From: Blastocatellia bacterium
GTDB taxonomy: Bacteria > Acidobacteriota > Blastocatellia > RBC074
DNA length: 54,784 nt
Direction: 5' to 3'
Assembly (NCBI GenBank): GCA_016789725.1
Contig: JAEUQN010000026.1
Location: 1 to 54,784 of the forward strand
Position 1 is the stretch's first letter; each line of letters opens with the position of its first letter. The position numbers and the translations under genes were made by a program. Shown here one piece after another: positions 46,218 to 54,784 of this stretch. Under the pieces are notes generated by a model. That model saw only the letters and a program-made list of their open reading frames with translations, did no database searches and was not told the DNA's origin.

Positions 46218-47759
46218 TCAACCATCCACTTGCGAACGAACCAGGTCAGGGATTCGTGCCAGGATTTTGATCTTGTAGCGGCGTTCTACCTGTTCCTCGC
46301 TGCGTAAATAAGGCTTCATTTTTTCCGCTGCAAAACAGCCCGCCAATGCGGCTAAAGCCCCCACCAATAAAAGCACTACCAGGTTGAGCAACGGTTTGGG
46401 GCTGATGGGCGTGGACGAGCGTTGCGCGGCTTCAGCCAAATTCACGTTAACAACCTTTTGGTGATTGAGTGCTTTGGTGATTTCCGTTTCCTGCGCTTTC
46501 TTTTGATAAAGCAAATAGGCTTCTTCATTGATCGCGCGCGTGCGTTCCAACTCCGCTTTATCAAAGGTGCGGCGATCAATTTCGAGCAGGCGGACCTTGT
46601 ATTGTTCCGCCACTGCCGCCAGTCGTTTTTCGCGTTCGCGCGTCGTTGCCAATGAAGATTGCGCGCTGAGCAAATCATTCAGCAAACGGCGATGGATTTC
46701 ATTGAGCGCCACTGATCGTTCCAGCGGCGGATTTTTTTCTTCGTGCTCCAATGCGATTTTGGCCTGGGTGATGCGTTGTTCAATGTCACGAACGAAACGT
46801 GAATCGGTCTGATACTTTTGCAGCAATTGCGTACGCTGCAATTCCATCGTCAGGATTTCCTCTTTCATTTTGTCCAGCGCGTTGACATAGCGTGACACAG
46901 TTCCTGTTTCGATCTTTTCGGGTTGCGCTGCCAGTTGCTGGTTGAGCAAAGCCAGGCGTTGCTCCAATTCATACCCTTCGGTCTGCGCCACATTGACTGA
47001 ATTTTGTATCTCGTAATATTGCCGCAGCAAAAGCTCTTTTTGGGCACTAGCGGCCACGACCCCACTGCTGGCATCGAATCGTTTCAAGGCTTCCGTGGCC
47101 GCCTCCAGTTTGTTCCGAAACGTCGCGGCTTCGCCCTGAAACACATTGGCCGCTTGCTTTGTGCCATGCAGATTCAGGTGGTGATCTGCATATTTCCGAT
47201 ACAGCGTATTCAGCACATTGGCAGCGCGTTCAGGATCGTTATCCCGATAAGTTACGACGATGATGCGCGATTTTCGGACCGAGACTGCTTCAAGATTTGC
47301 GGTCACTTGAGTCACGGCGCGTTCCAATGGCGAGGTCTCTCGTAGCTGGAAAAGGCTACGGTAGAGCTTACGCACTGGCTCTAAGCGTCCTGCCGATTTT
47401 TCCGGTTCCTGATCCATCCCTAATTCTTTGACCACCGCTTCGACAACTTCACGACTACGAATAATTTCCAGTTCGGAATTGAACTCTTCTTCGAGGATTT
47501 CCGGGCGTTGCAAATCGCCACTGGCTGCTCCTGGGCTGATGCGCGGGTCAACGCGTTCGCGCGCCATTAGCACCTTGATGGAGGATTCATAAACGGGCGG
47601 AGTCCGCAGCGTCAGCAGCATTCCCATGCCAACGACACCAAGCAATAAAGCCAGCGCCAGCGACTTGTGCGCGAGAACCACTGTCAACATCTGCCGAAAA
47701 GTAGCCAGCGGGCTGTCTACAACAATCGAAGTCTCACCTGATGAGGGTTCAAACTGCAT
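46218..47759 (-). CDS. Wzz/GNVR-type polysaccharide chain-length determinant
   Basis: 513 residues from the ATG at 47759 behind AAGGGAG. Two membrane helices bracket a long periplasmic region: TM1 (~35-55), Wzz domain with PPVYESS, coiled coils (~190-400) and a second TM (~455-480, LLNLVVLLLVGALAALAG). A GNVR-like stretch precedes TM2. The cytoplasmic tail (RSEEQVERRYKIKILARIPD) is the usual docking segment for a tyrosine-kinase partner, encoded by the next gene. It regulates polymer length and export. Confidence 0.92.
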   Translation of the reverse strand: MQFEPSSGETSIVVDSPLATFRQMLTVVLAHKSLALALLLGVVGMGMLLTLRTPPVYESSIKVLMARERVDPRISPGAASGDLQRPEILEEEFNSELEIIRSREVVEAVVKELGMDQEPEKSAGRLEPVRKLYRSLFQLRETSPLERAVTQVTANLEAVSVRKSRIIVVTYRDNDPERAANVLNTLYRKYADHHLNLHGTKQAANVFQGEAATFRNKLEAATEALKRFDASSGVVAASAQKELLLRQYYEIQNSVNVAQTEGYELEQRLALLNQQLAAQPEKIETGTVSRYVNALDKMKEEILTMELQRTQLLQKYQTDSRFVRDIEQRITQAKIALEHEEKNPPLERSVALNEIHRRLLNDLLSAQSSLATTREREKRLAAVAEQYKVRLLEIDRRTFDKAELERTRAINEEAYLLYQKKAQETEITKALNHQKVVNVNLAEAAQRSSTPISPKPLLNLVVLLLVGALAALAGCFAAEKMKPYLRSEEQVERRYKIKILARIPDLVRSQVDG

Positions 47760-48498
47760 AACAACTCCCTTACGTGAGCCTGAAGTCGGGCAAGCCTGCA
47801 ACCAGAAATTAAGCCAGCAAATTTTATGGAAGGGGAATGATAAGCCTGCCGGAGAATGGAATCTGATGAATCGTAAGCCGCCATCGCGTGGCGTTGGCTT
47901 GGATTCTTATGCAGAGATTCTCGGCGGGTGGTAATAAACTTTGGCGTGCCGTCCAAAATGATTAGGACGAAGCGAGAGGCTTTGTGTCCGACAGCAACGT
48001 AGCTGAGGGATGACTAAAAGCACTATGATCTACCACCAAGGCTTAGGCTGACCATTTTGTAGGGTTGCTTACTTTACCAGAATTTCCGACCTCCTCGACC
48101 TGACCGCTCTGCGGTCTTGCTTTTTCGGGTGCGATCTTTTTCGCCTGGTTGTGTGCTATTCGCAAAGGCACGACCATCCCCAGGCTATTCCGCTTGCGGC
48201 GGCGGATTCGTTAACCAGCGACACCTTGACCTGAATTCACCGCATTCTCTTATTCAATCGCTGTGCCACATCTCTTATTTTCTCGTTCTGGTTGTCTTCG
48301 ATCTCTACAAGTTTTACCAAACCCTATAGTTAGGCGCGCAAAATTGTCATGGGCCTGCATTTGTTCACGGCGCAACCGCCTGACTGTACTGCGCACTCAG
48401 TTGCTATATGGAGCGCCTTGGATAACGGTTTGTAGTAAAGAAGTCTTTTAGAAGGGATGGTTTGCAGCTATGTCAACTAGACGACCAGCAGTGCCAAC
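47760..48498 (-). promoter_or_regulatory. Long leader/promoter region of the polysaccharide operon with sigma-54-like sites
   Basis: About 740 bases with no credible gene. On minus, two sites have the GG-N10-GC-like geometry of sigma-54 promoters: TGGCACAGCGATTGAA (48268 to 48253; perfect -24 element, but GA for the GC of -12) and TGGTCGTGCCTTTGCG (48176 to 48161; GG and TTGC correct, weaker -24). The gene upstream encodes a sigma-54 activator. An inverted GTCC/GGAC pair lies near 47951-47968. No riboswitch could be recognised. Confidence 0.35.
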
Positions 48499-51480
48499 TT
48501 AGTGCGCACGGCTTCCTCCATACCGATCCAGTTGTAGTCGGATAATCATTTTTCGTAAGCCGTTTCGAGAAATTCCCAGATGGGCGGCCACGCGAGACAG
48601 ATTGCCATTGTGTTGCGCCAGGGATTCGTTGACGATTTCCCGCTCGGTGTTGGCTAGTATTTCTGCGAGTGTTTGCCTGGCGTTTGTTTTGAGCGAAGCC
48701 CCCACCAATTGAAGCTGCGTCTGTCGCGTAATGGCTGGCGAAAGTGCTTTAGACATAATGCTCGCTCCATTTGGCGTCATCGCCACCAACCGTTGGATTT
48801 CATTTTCCAACTCTCTGGCATTGCCAGGCCAATTGTGGCGGCGTATCAATACCATTGCATCTGGCGTAATCGTGATCTTTTGTTTTCCTGCCAATTTTGT
48901 GTAGCGATGAAGGAAATGCTCCGCCAGGAGTGGAATGTCTTCAGGCCGTTCGCGCAAAGGTGGCAGATAAAACTGTACGACATTGAGGCGATAATACAGG
49001 TCCATGCGAAACTCGCCTGCCTCTACCATCGCTTTCAGATCTCGATTCGTCGCCGCGATCACCCGCACGTTGGCACGCTTGGGCTTGGTTTCTCCCAGCC
49101 TCTGAATTTCTCCGTCTTGTAAAAAGCGCAGTAATTTAGGTTGGACTTCACGCGCCAATTCCCCAATTTCATCCAGAAAGAGCGTTCCCTTTTCTGCGGC
49201 TCCGATCAGACCAGGAAAGTCTGTTCTCGCTCCGGTAAAGGCCCCGTGCCGATGCCCGAATAATTGCGATTCAATCAATTCACGCGGTGTCGCGGCGCAA
49301 TTGAACGGGATGAACGGATGCGCCGAACGACTGCTCAGGGTATGAATGGCTCTGGCGATCAGGTCTTTGCCGGTGCCGGTTTCTCCCGTGAGCAAAATCG
49401 GAATGTCACTGGTGCGGAGGTTATAAATCTGCTCCACGATTTTTTGCATGACTTCACTGCGATAGATCAGACCGGGCAACGACAAATGGGAAGGCAAAAG
49501 AACCGGGGAACTGGATGTCCGGCCCGTGCGCGGTAACCAGCGATCCCGCTCCAATCCGGCCTCAGTTTCTCGGATCAGTAAGGCCAGCAAGGCGTCGGTG
49601 AGTTCTTCGCTATGCCGTCCTAGAAACAACGTAAACTGTTCATCTGAATCCACCAGCAGCGGGTACAGCTTCCGTTTGCTGCTTTTCTTTTCTTCTGTCA
49701 CCAGTTGGGACAACGACTTCGCTTGCCGCTCATCGCAGCCCAGGTACGCGATTGGCTCTGGCTCGCGGCTTGTCGCCTGATGAAAAACGATGACGGGGGC
49801 CGCTGCGAAATCTTCGTGTAGGATTTGAACAAGTTCGCGGAGCAGCAGCGCGCGCACCCCGCCCGTTTCGTGCAAACGCGTCAAGGCAGAAACAATCGTG
49901 GAAGATAGCGCGAGCTGCGAAGCCTTTGCTACCGAATTCGCCGGTACAAGTTTAAGCGCGGTTTCGGTGCGCGTCAGCATCGGCTGATCCCCTAGTTGTT
50001 GGAAAATGCCCTGAGCTTTTTCCAATGTCGTCAACGCACGTTCTGCTTCGCCTGTCAGCAAATAAGCTTGCCCAAGATAAAAGCTGGCAGTAGCCGTTCG
50101 ATATTGATCTTCCATCATTTCCCACAGCGTGACGGCGCGGCTAAAGTATTTGACGGCCTCTATTTCATTCTGGGAAAGGAGCGCAAAATGCCCAGATAAT
50201 TCTTTGCGATGTGCTAACAACGGCGTGAGCGCCATCCGTTCGACTTCACCTCGTACTTCGGTTTGTAATCGCAACGCTTCTGCCTGCCGCCCACAGGCTA
50301 AATTGGCCTCAATCAACCAAAGGCGTGCGGTGGCTTGTCCGCATGGATCGCTCATCCGCTCATAAATTTCTAAGCTGAATTGAAATGATGCAAGGGCCTC
50401 TTCTGGCTTCTCCGCGATTAGCCGACAGCGCCCCTGTGTTAGGTAAAACTGCGCCTCGTTGAAACCAACGTGAATGGCCTGGAGGATTTCCCAGCTCTTT
50501 TGCAGGTATTGGTCTCCTTCGGCAAAATTGCCCTGCACAAAAAACAACTCGCCCAGAGACTCCAGCGTGCTGGCTTCCACCAGCAGAGCTTCGCACGCGC
50601 GCGCTTCGTTCAAGGCTTGCTCAAAGGCTGCTTGGGCGCATTTCAATTTGCCGAGCCGCATCAGGCTGTACCCCAGGTTCGAGCGTGCATTCGATAACAG
50701 GCGTGACTGGCGTGCCTCTGCCAGGGGGGCGATGGCCTGTTCTAATAACTCTACACTTTCCCGCCAACGCCCCTGAAGCTGCGGGCCGATGGCTTGATTG
50801 ATGAGCAGGCTACCGCGTAACAACGGTGCCTCGCCGTCGGACAAAAGTTCGCGCCCTTGCTCAAACGCGCGTTGCGCACCGTTCCAATCACTTTCTGTCA
50901 GACAGACCATTCCCAATCCATTGAGCGCCTGTGCTTGTAACAAATCATTGCCGCTGCGCAACGCCAAGGTGTGCGCTGCTGCATAATGCTCCTGGGCAAA
51001 TCGTATCTCTCCGAGGCGGCGATACAGCGTTCCCAGTAGCAAACGACACGCTCCCATCTCGCCTGGATCACCATATTGCTCGGCTTGCGCCAACGCTTGT
51101 CTGGCCCACGAGAGAGCTTTCGGAATTTCTTTGGTTCCGCCGTAAGCGGAGCCAAGATGCCGCGACACCTGACATTGCAGTGCCAGCGAAAGCTGCTCAC
51201 GTTTTTCAGCCGCTTCGTAACCACAGAGAACCGCAACGGCTTCGGAAAACCGGGAAAGTTTTTCCCAGGCTTCGGCTAACACACAGCGAATCGTCGCCTC
51301 TTCGTTTTCCGCGATGCGCGAGATTGTCAGCGCCGCTTCACAGTGAGCAACCGCTTCTTCGTACTGAAATTGTCGTAAAGCGAGGCACGCCTGATGAAGC
51401 AGAATGCTGAAGCTTTGCCCGCCAGCGTGGCGCTGAGTATTGGGCATCGGACTCTCATGTAAGTGTAGGGAATTTTTCAT
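48499..51480 (-). CDS. Sigma-54-dependent activator with N-terminal TPR repeats
   Basis: 993 residues from the ATG at 51480; the upstream extension to 51528 is unlikely. Residues ~25-520 are about ten tetratricopeptide repeats, then a GAF-like segment (~540-640), an AAA+ domain (~690-915) and a C-terminal Fis-type helix-turn-helix (~930-985, NLSRVAAHLGISRNGLRKMI). Walker A (GETGTGKD), the sigma-54-contacting GAFTGA loop and Walker B (GTLFLDEIGEL) are intact, so it should activate sigma-54 promoters. There is no response-regulator receiver; input probably comes by protein binding to the TPRs. It lies directly upstream of the polysaccharide operon on the same strand. Confidence 0.93.
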   Translation of the reverse strand: MKNSLHLHESPMPNTQRHAGGQSFSILLHQACLALRQFQYEEAVAHCEAALTISRIAENEEATIRCVLAEAWEKLSRFSEAVAVLCGYEAAEKREQLSLALQCQVSRHLGSAYGGTKEIPKALSWARQALAQAEQYGDPGEMGACRLLLGTLYRRLGEIRFAQEHYAAAHTLALRSGNDLLQAQALNGLGMVCLTESDWNGAQRAFEQGRELLSDGEAPLLRGSLLINQAIGPQLQGRWRESVELLEQAIAPLAEARQSRLLSNARSNLGYSLMRLGKLKCAQAAFEQALNEARACEALLVEASTLESLGELFFVQGNFAEGDQYLQKSWEILQAIHVGFNEAQFYLTQGRCRLIAEKPEEALASFQFSLEIYERMSDPCGQATARLWLIEANLACGRQAEALRLQTEVRGEVERMALTPLLAHRKELSGHFALLSQNEIEAVKYFSRAVTLWEMMEDQYRTATASFYLGQAYLLTGEAERALTTLEKAQGIFQQLGDQPMLTRTETALKLVPANSVAKASQLALSSTIVSALTRLHETGGVRALLLRELVQILHEDFAAAPVIVFHQATSREPEPIAYLGCDERQAKSLSQLVTEEKKSSKRKLYPLLVDSDEQFTLFLGRHSEELTDALLALLIRETEAGLERDRWLPRTGRTSSSPVLLPSHLSLPGLIYRSEVMQKIVEQIYNLRTSDIPILLTGETGTGKDLIARAIHTLSSRSAHPFIPFNCAATPRELIESQLFGHRHGAFTGARTDFPGLIGAAEKGTLFLDEIGELAREVQPKLLRFLQDGEIQRLGETKPKRANVRVIAATNRDLKAMVEAGEFRMDLYYRLNVVQFYLPPLRERPEDIPLLAEHFLHRYTKLAGKQKITITPDAMVLIRRHNWPGNARELENEIQRLVAMTPNGASIMSKALSPAITRQTQLQLVGASLKTNARQTLAEILANTEREIVNESLAQHNGNLSRVAAHLGISRNGLRKMIIRLQLDRYGGSRAH

Positions 51481-51827
51481 AACGCGCTTTCCAGCAACCC
51501 AGGCAACGCCATCGTGACGGCGTTGCATTGCCTCCTGCTAACTGAAATGGCTAAAACCTCGCCTTTTCCATTCCTGGAGTTGTCAGTCGCGCTTTCCATT
51601 GCTGGTAACTGAGTGAACAGGAGCGGCAGTGATGGCTTGGCCTCTGGTCACTTTCTTTACATCCTTTTCTGCGGACACGTGCGAATTCGTTATTTCCTCT
51701 GTCTGACCACCAATGCTTATGATTGAGGGCTGGGTTGTTACCAGGTCTGGATCAGGTGGCAGCCGAAGTAATGAGGTGAAGTATCGGACACCGAACAAAC
51801 GTGGTCTCGTTTACCAGGAAGATCGCT
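51481..51827. other. Divergent intergenic region
   Basis: About 350 bases between the minus-strand activator and the plus-strand protease, so promoters for both should lie here. The clear structure is the inverted repeat at 51503-51526. An AGGAAG ribosome-binding site precedes the protease ATG at 51828. No gene is supportable. Confidence 0.5.
51503..51526. promoter_or_regulatory. Inverted repeat GCAACGCC-N8-GGCGTTGC ahead of the sigma-54 activator
   Basis: Perfect 8-bp arms separated by ATCGTGAC, 23 bp upstream of the activator start codon. It could be an operator (autoregulation) or a hairpin in the 5' leader. No T-run follows on the minus strand, so a terminator is unlikely. Confidence 0.45.
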
Positions 51828-53783
51828 ATGACGGAAATTCCTCAGATTATCAGGAAACTCACAGCACTGACATTACTGTTCTTGTTGGGGATGCCAACTG
51901 TTTTTTCCCTTGGGCAGGTGCAATTCAGCGGCAGCAGTTACACTTTCCGTAAAAAAATTGCGGCAGACCTCGACAAGGAAGTGATACGGGCGCAATCCAG
52001 TGGCACAGCAAGGCAGCAGCTTCGTCGCCTTCTGGTGCAGCCCAAAGCAACCGCCTCGCGCTTTGCTGTGTCACTCAAGCTCGCTTCACTGGGAGGAAAG
52101 GTGCGCCAGACGTATAAGTCTTTCAGCCTGCTCAGTGTTGAATTGCCTTTAGGCAAAGTGCGTGAACTGGAAGCGGATTACAATGTTGAGTACATCGCCC
52201 CTGATCGAGAGATTCGCCCCTCCGGTCTGCTTGAAGAAACGACCGGAACCAGGCAAATACGCAACCTGCTTGGCACCACGACCGTTGATGGACGCGGCAT
52301 TGGCATTGCAATCCTCGATAGTGGAATTTATTCGCCACACAATGCTTTTGCGCGGAGCAAGTCCACCAGGGTGATCTTCAGCAAGGACTTTACCGGTGCC
52401 AATCTGCTCAATGATGATATTTACGGACACGGAAGTCACGTGGCGACCTTGGTTGCGGGCGCAGCAGAATTTGCAGAAGACACCTACACGGGAATCGCTC
52501 CCGGTGCGAACTTGCTGAACTTGCGTGTCCTGGATAGCAAGGGGCGGGGAAGCGCCAGCGCGGTGATCGCCGCGCTGGATTGGTGTATCCAGAACAAAAC
52601 AACTTACAACCTTCGCGTGATCAACCTCAGTTTAGGCGCAGCCCCCGTGGACAGCTATAAAAATGATCCGCTCTGTCTGGCCGCGCGACGTGCTTACGAC
52701 GCGGGTATTCTGGTCGTCGCGGCGGCTGGGAATTTGGGCAAGGACGCCGCCGGCAACAAAGTCTACGGCGGAATTCAATCCCCCGGTATTGATCCTTCGG
52801 TGCTGACTGTTGGAGCCTCCAATACACTCGGCACGGCACGACGGTCAGATGATACGGTCACCACCTTTAGTTCACGCGGCCCGACACGCGGTTACTGGAC
52901 AGATACACAAAGAATTAAGCACTATGACAATCTGATCAAGCCGGATTTGATCGCACCCGGCAATAAACTCATTGCCGCACAATCTGTGGGTACGACTTCT
53001 GGTTCTATTCCTAATACACTAATTCAACTTTATCCTGACTTGGATACCAATGCCTCCACCGTCAGAACGAACAAAACGATGTACCTGAGTGGCACCTCGA
53101 TGGCTGCCCCCTTGATCGCGGGCACCGCCGCATTGTTGCTGCAAACCAACCCGACGCTGACCCCCGGACTGGTCAAAGCCATCTTGATGTACACCGCACA
53201 GCCGCTTAAAGGCTTCAGTACGCTGGACCAGGGCGCAGGAGTGGTTAACGTGGATGGCGCAGTTCGCCTGGCCCGACTCATCAAACCCAACCCTTTTCTG
53301 TTGTCCAATGGGGCCTCTATGCTCGCAGGCAATTTACCGAATCCGCAGGCCAGTCAGATCGAAGGCGAAATCTGTTATTGGGGACAGGGTGTGATTACCA
53401 ACTATTGTTTCCTGTACGGAAGCAAACTGATGCTCAACTGGCACGCGATGTATTTCCCCGGTGTAGTTTTAGCGGATGCCACGACAGTGATTAATGGATC
53501 GCTTCGCCAAAGTTCCGGGCTGGTTGCCAGCGGCGTCTTCAACAGCAATGGCGCAATTCTCCACAATGGGATTGTGATGGCTGATGGTGCATTGGCGGTG
53601 AGTAGTGTCGTGATGGCCGATGGAGTTTCCCTGGCGAGCGGCATTGTGATGGCCGATGGCATCGTGATGGCCGATGGCATCGTGATGGCTGATGGAACAG
53701 CTTACCCTGACGCGTGGGTAAGCGCAGAAAATACCTTTCGCGGAGACAATACCTCTGCCATGCTGTCGAAACCTATTCCCTAA
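51828..53783 (+). CDS. Secreted subtilisin-like serine protease with C-terminal hexapeptide-repeat domain
   Basis: 651 residues from the ATG at 51828 (AGGAAG upstream); a GTG at 51801 extends it by nine. Signal peptide (~1-30), I9-like propeptide (~45-130), and S8 catalytic domain with the triad in ILDSGI (Asp), GHGSHVATLVAG (His) and SGTSMAAPLIAG (Ser). After residue ~495 comes a glycine/hydrophobic tail. From 53460 to 53711 it holds 14 consecutive six-residue units such as GVVLAD, GAILHN, GIVMAD and GTAYPD, the last GIVMAD units in perfect 18-bp tandem. This period suggests a parallel beta-helix tail for surface attachment or display. Confidence 0.93.
   Translation: MTEIPQIIRKLTALTLLFLLGMPTVFSLGQVQFSGSSYTFRKKIAADLDKEVIRAQSSGTARQQLRRLLVQPKATASRFAVSLKLASLGGKVRQTYKSFSLLSVELPLGKVRELEADYNVEYIAPDREIRPSGLLEETTGTRQIRNLLGTTTVDGRGIGIAILDSGIYSPHNAFARSKSTRVIFSKDFTGANLLNDDIYGHGSHVATLVAGAAEFAEDTYTGIAPGANLLNLRVLDSKGRGSASAVIAALDWCIQNKTTYNLRVINLSLGAAPVDSYKNDPLCLAARRAYDAGILVVAAAGNLGKDAAGNKVYGGIQSPGIDPSVLTVGASNTLGTARRSDDTVTTFSSRGPTRGYWTDTQRIKHYDNLIKPDLIAPGNKLIAAQSVGTTSGSIPNTLIQLYPDLDTNASTVRTNKTMYLSGTSMAAPLIAGTAALLLQTNPTLTPGLVKAILMYTAQPLKGFSTLDQGAGVVNVDGAVRLARLIKPNPFLLSNGASMLAGNLPNPQASQIEGEICYWGQGVITNYCFLYGSKLMLNWHAMYFPGVVLADATTVINGSLRQSSGLVASGVFNSNGAILHNGIVMADGALAVSSVVMADGVSLASGIVMADGIVMADGIVMADGTAYPDAWVSAENTFRGDNTSAMLSKPIP
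53460..53711 (+). repeat. 18-bp-period coding repeat (14 hexapeptide units)
   Basis: Fourteen in-register 18-bp codon blocks. Three GIVMAD blocks in a row (about 53640-53693) are almost identical at DNA level, indicating recent duplication by slippage, while the earlier units have diverged. Confidence 0.85.
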
Positions 53784-53880
53784 TTGTAATGACAACTGAC
53801 GTGGCAAGAGGCACGTAGTAGCAAATCCATTGGCTACTCGCGCAAGCGAACAAATTCGCTACCATGTGCTTTTCCAATCT

Positions 53881-53916
53881 AAACAAGAAAGGCTTCCAAC
53901 TGGAAGCCTTTCTTGT
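53881..53916. terminator. Bidirectional terminator between the protease and SYLF genes
   Basis: Perfect 16-bp stem AACAAGAAAGGCTTCC/GGAAGCCTTTCTTGTT with AACT loop. It serves the converging protease (+) and SYLF (-) genes. The AAGGCTTCC core is shared with the terminator at 15752. Confidence 0.88.
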
Positions 53917-53975
53917 TTCTATCAAATTCATTGCAAGAATAGGTTGTTCAACTGACTGCCTCTACCTATTCAAGA

Positions 53976-54710
53976 TTACTTTTCAGTTGGGCGGGTTGAG
54001 TATTTGCCCAGTGTCCGGGAAAATTCGCGGATTGCTTCTGGGGCAGTTCGCTTATTTTCCTGTAGTACTTCTTTGGCGGTCACCTCGTTTCCATACACGC
54101 CCTTCATCTCGCTGTCGTCAATCGTAATGGCGACGCCTTTCAGTTCTAATCCGGCAAATGCACCACGACTCCGAGAATAGGAAAGGATTTGCGCTTTCAT
54201 TGCGGCATCCGTGGAAGCTCCTGCCTGACGACCGACCGGCCCTGCGGCAACCGACGCATCTCCTCCCAGGGTAAATTTAGAGGAAAGCAAACTGTTAACG
54301 CCATCTTTATTCATAAAAAGCATTACAAAGTCAGTGGCCTGAGCGCCAATTTGCAAACCAATACTGCCACCCCCGAGGTTCAAAAATGCAGGTGCGCTCC
54401 ATCCTTGTGGTGTGCGGCAGCTCACGACACCACGTCCGCCGCGTCCGCCGACAATAAAGCCCGCTTTAATAACAGAAGGGAATACGGCAATACATTCGGC
54501 CTTCTCTACAATTTCGCCCGGTACAGCTTTGTCAGGGGCGTTCATGATTTCAGAAAAGACTCGTGCCGCCTTTTCTGATTGTTCAGAAGCGTCTTTAAGT
54601 TTTTCATCTTTGATCTTCTCATTATCCTTAACGTCCGCCCGGCTTGGCAGACTAGAAATGCTGATTAAACTCAAGGCCACAATGACTGAAAGCACTATAT
54701 TTTTTTTCAT
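53976..54710 (-). CDS. Secreted SYLF (Ysc84/DUF500) domain protein
   Basis: 244 residues with a signal peptide (~1-25) and GGAGAAGG before the ATG. After a helical, lysine-rich segment (~28-60), the SYLF domain spans ~70-240: CIAVFPSVIKAGFIVGGRGGRGVVSC, WSAPAFLNLGGGSIGLQIGAQATDFVML, the GRQAGAST segment and YSRSRGAFAGLELKG. SYLF domains bind phosphoinositides in eukaryotes; bacterial members are usually secreted proteins of unknown role, possibly lipid binding. Probably monocistronic. Confidence 0.92.
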   Translation of the reverse strand: MKKNIVLSVIVALSLISISSLPSRADVKDNEKIKDEKLKDASEQSEKAARVFSEIMNAPDKAVPGEIVEKAECIAVFPSVIKAGFIVGGRGGRGVVSCRTPQGWSAPAFLNLGGGSIGLQIGAQATDFVMLFMNKDGVNSLLSSKFTLGGDASVAAGPVGRQAGASTDAAMKAQILSYSRSRGAFAGLELKGVAITIDDSEMKGVYGNEVTAKEVLQENKRTAPEAIREFSRTLGKYSTRPTEK

Positions 54711-54784
54711 ACCCTTCTCCTCTTAAAATTAGTTATTACCCGATGTCATCGGCTGTTTCTCGTGCATCGGTAGAATGCAGTAAG

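Noticed and set aside
48130..48200. GCAAAGGCACGACC ... CAGGCTATTCC, resembling part of a c-di-GMP-I riboswitch
   Set aside because: It lacks the expected paired stems and tetraloop/receptor, and it lies on the strand opposite to the operon.
48253..48268. Treating TGGCACAGCGATTGAA as a confirmed sigma-54 promoter
   Set aside because: The -12 element has GA in place of the near-invariant GC, so it is kept only as a candidate within the regulatory region.
48117..48329. A 70-codon plus frame in the long gap before the polysaccharide operon
   Set aside because: No ribosome-binding site, Cys/Arg-rich shadow-like composition and no similarity I recognise.

Overview
The window reads as a chromosomal segment of an Acidobacteriota bacterium, most likely class Blastocatellia. 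This assignment is inference. It rests on the C-terminal domain of the first gene, which looks like the Solibacter-type domain (TIGR03437 style) common in secreted acidobacterial proteins, on the abundance of Ig-like, BACON, IPT and cohesin secreted proteins, on TPR-CHAT proteins beside Ser/Thr kinases, and on intermediate GC. No rRNA, complete tRNA, CRISPR array or core housekeeping operon is present.

Layout. (1) 1-10743, plus strand: the 3' part of a giant secreted multidomain protein, a membrane-anchored Ser/Thr kinase, a secreted TPR-CHAT protein and a small secreted coiled-coil protein. (2) About 10744-15970, a mobile-DNA junction: a complete IS21-family element (11116-13759) with TG...CA ends, 12-bp inverted repeats and a 5-bp target duplication ACTAT; two diverged copies of a ~150-bp repeat; and a tyrosine recombinase lying between two outward-facing 3' halves of tRNA-Pro genes (GGG on minus, CGG on plus). 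(3) 16004-32158, minus strand: a copper/redox export cluster comprising a 1603-residue multicopper oxidase, a YVTN beta-propeller protein, a tandem double-SCO copper chaperone, a cytochrome c fused to a periplasmic binding protein, a SurA-like/DsbA-like fusion, a secretin with a C-terminal cohesin domain, and a Tat-exported CotA-type multicopper oxidase. (4) 32350-51480, minus strand: an exopolysaccharide locus (Wzz-like protein, degenerate tyrosine-kinase-like ATPase, initiating sugar transferase, O-antigen-ligase-like protein, GT2, GT39-like, deacetylase, epimerase-WecG fusion, GNAT/FemAB-like enzyme, PQQ-type sugar dehydrogenase, GT4), preceded on the same strand by a TPR-AAA+-Fis sigma-54 activator. 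(5) 51828-54710: a subtilisin-like protease ending in a 14-unit hexapeptide repeat, and a SYLF-domain protein, separated by a strong bidirectional terminator.

How it fits together. The redox cluster carries the parts needed to make, copper-load, fold and export multicopper oxidases, with a heme protein that could take part in electron transfer. The giant oxidase resembles the manganese-oxidase class (MnxG/McoA), so extracellular metal oxidation is a testable idea, not a conclusion. The polysaccharide locus has an initiating transferase, length control, polymerisation/ligation and decoration. It lacks a visible flippase and Wza-type outer-membrane channel, which must lie elsewhere. The upstream activator has an intact GAFTGA loop, and sigma-54-like sites can be seen in the 740-bp gap before the Wzz gene.
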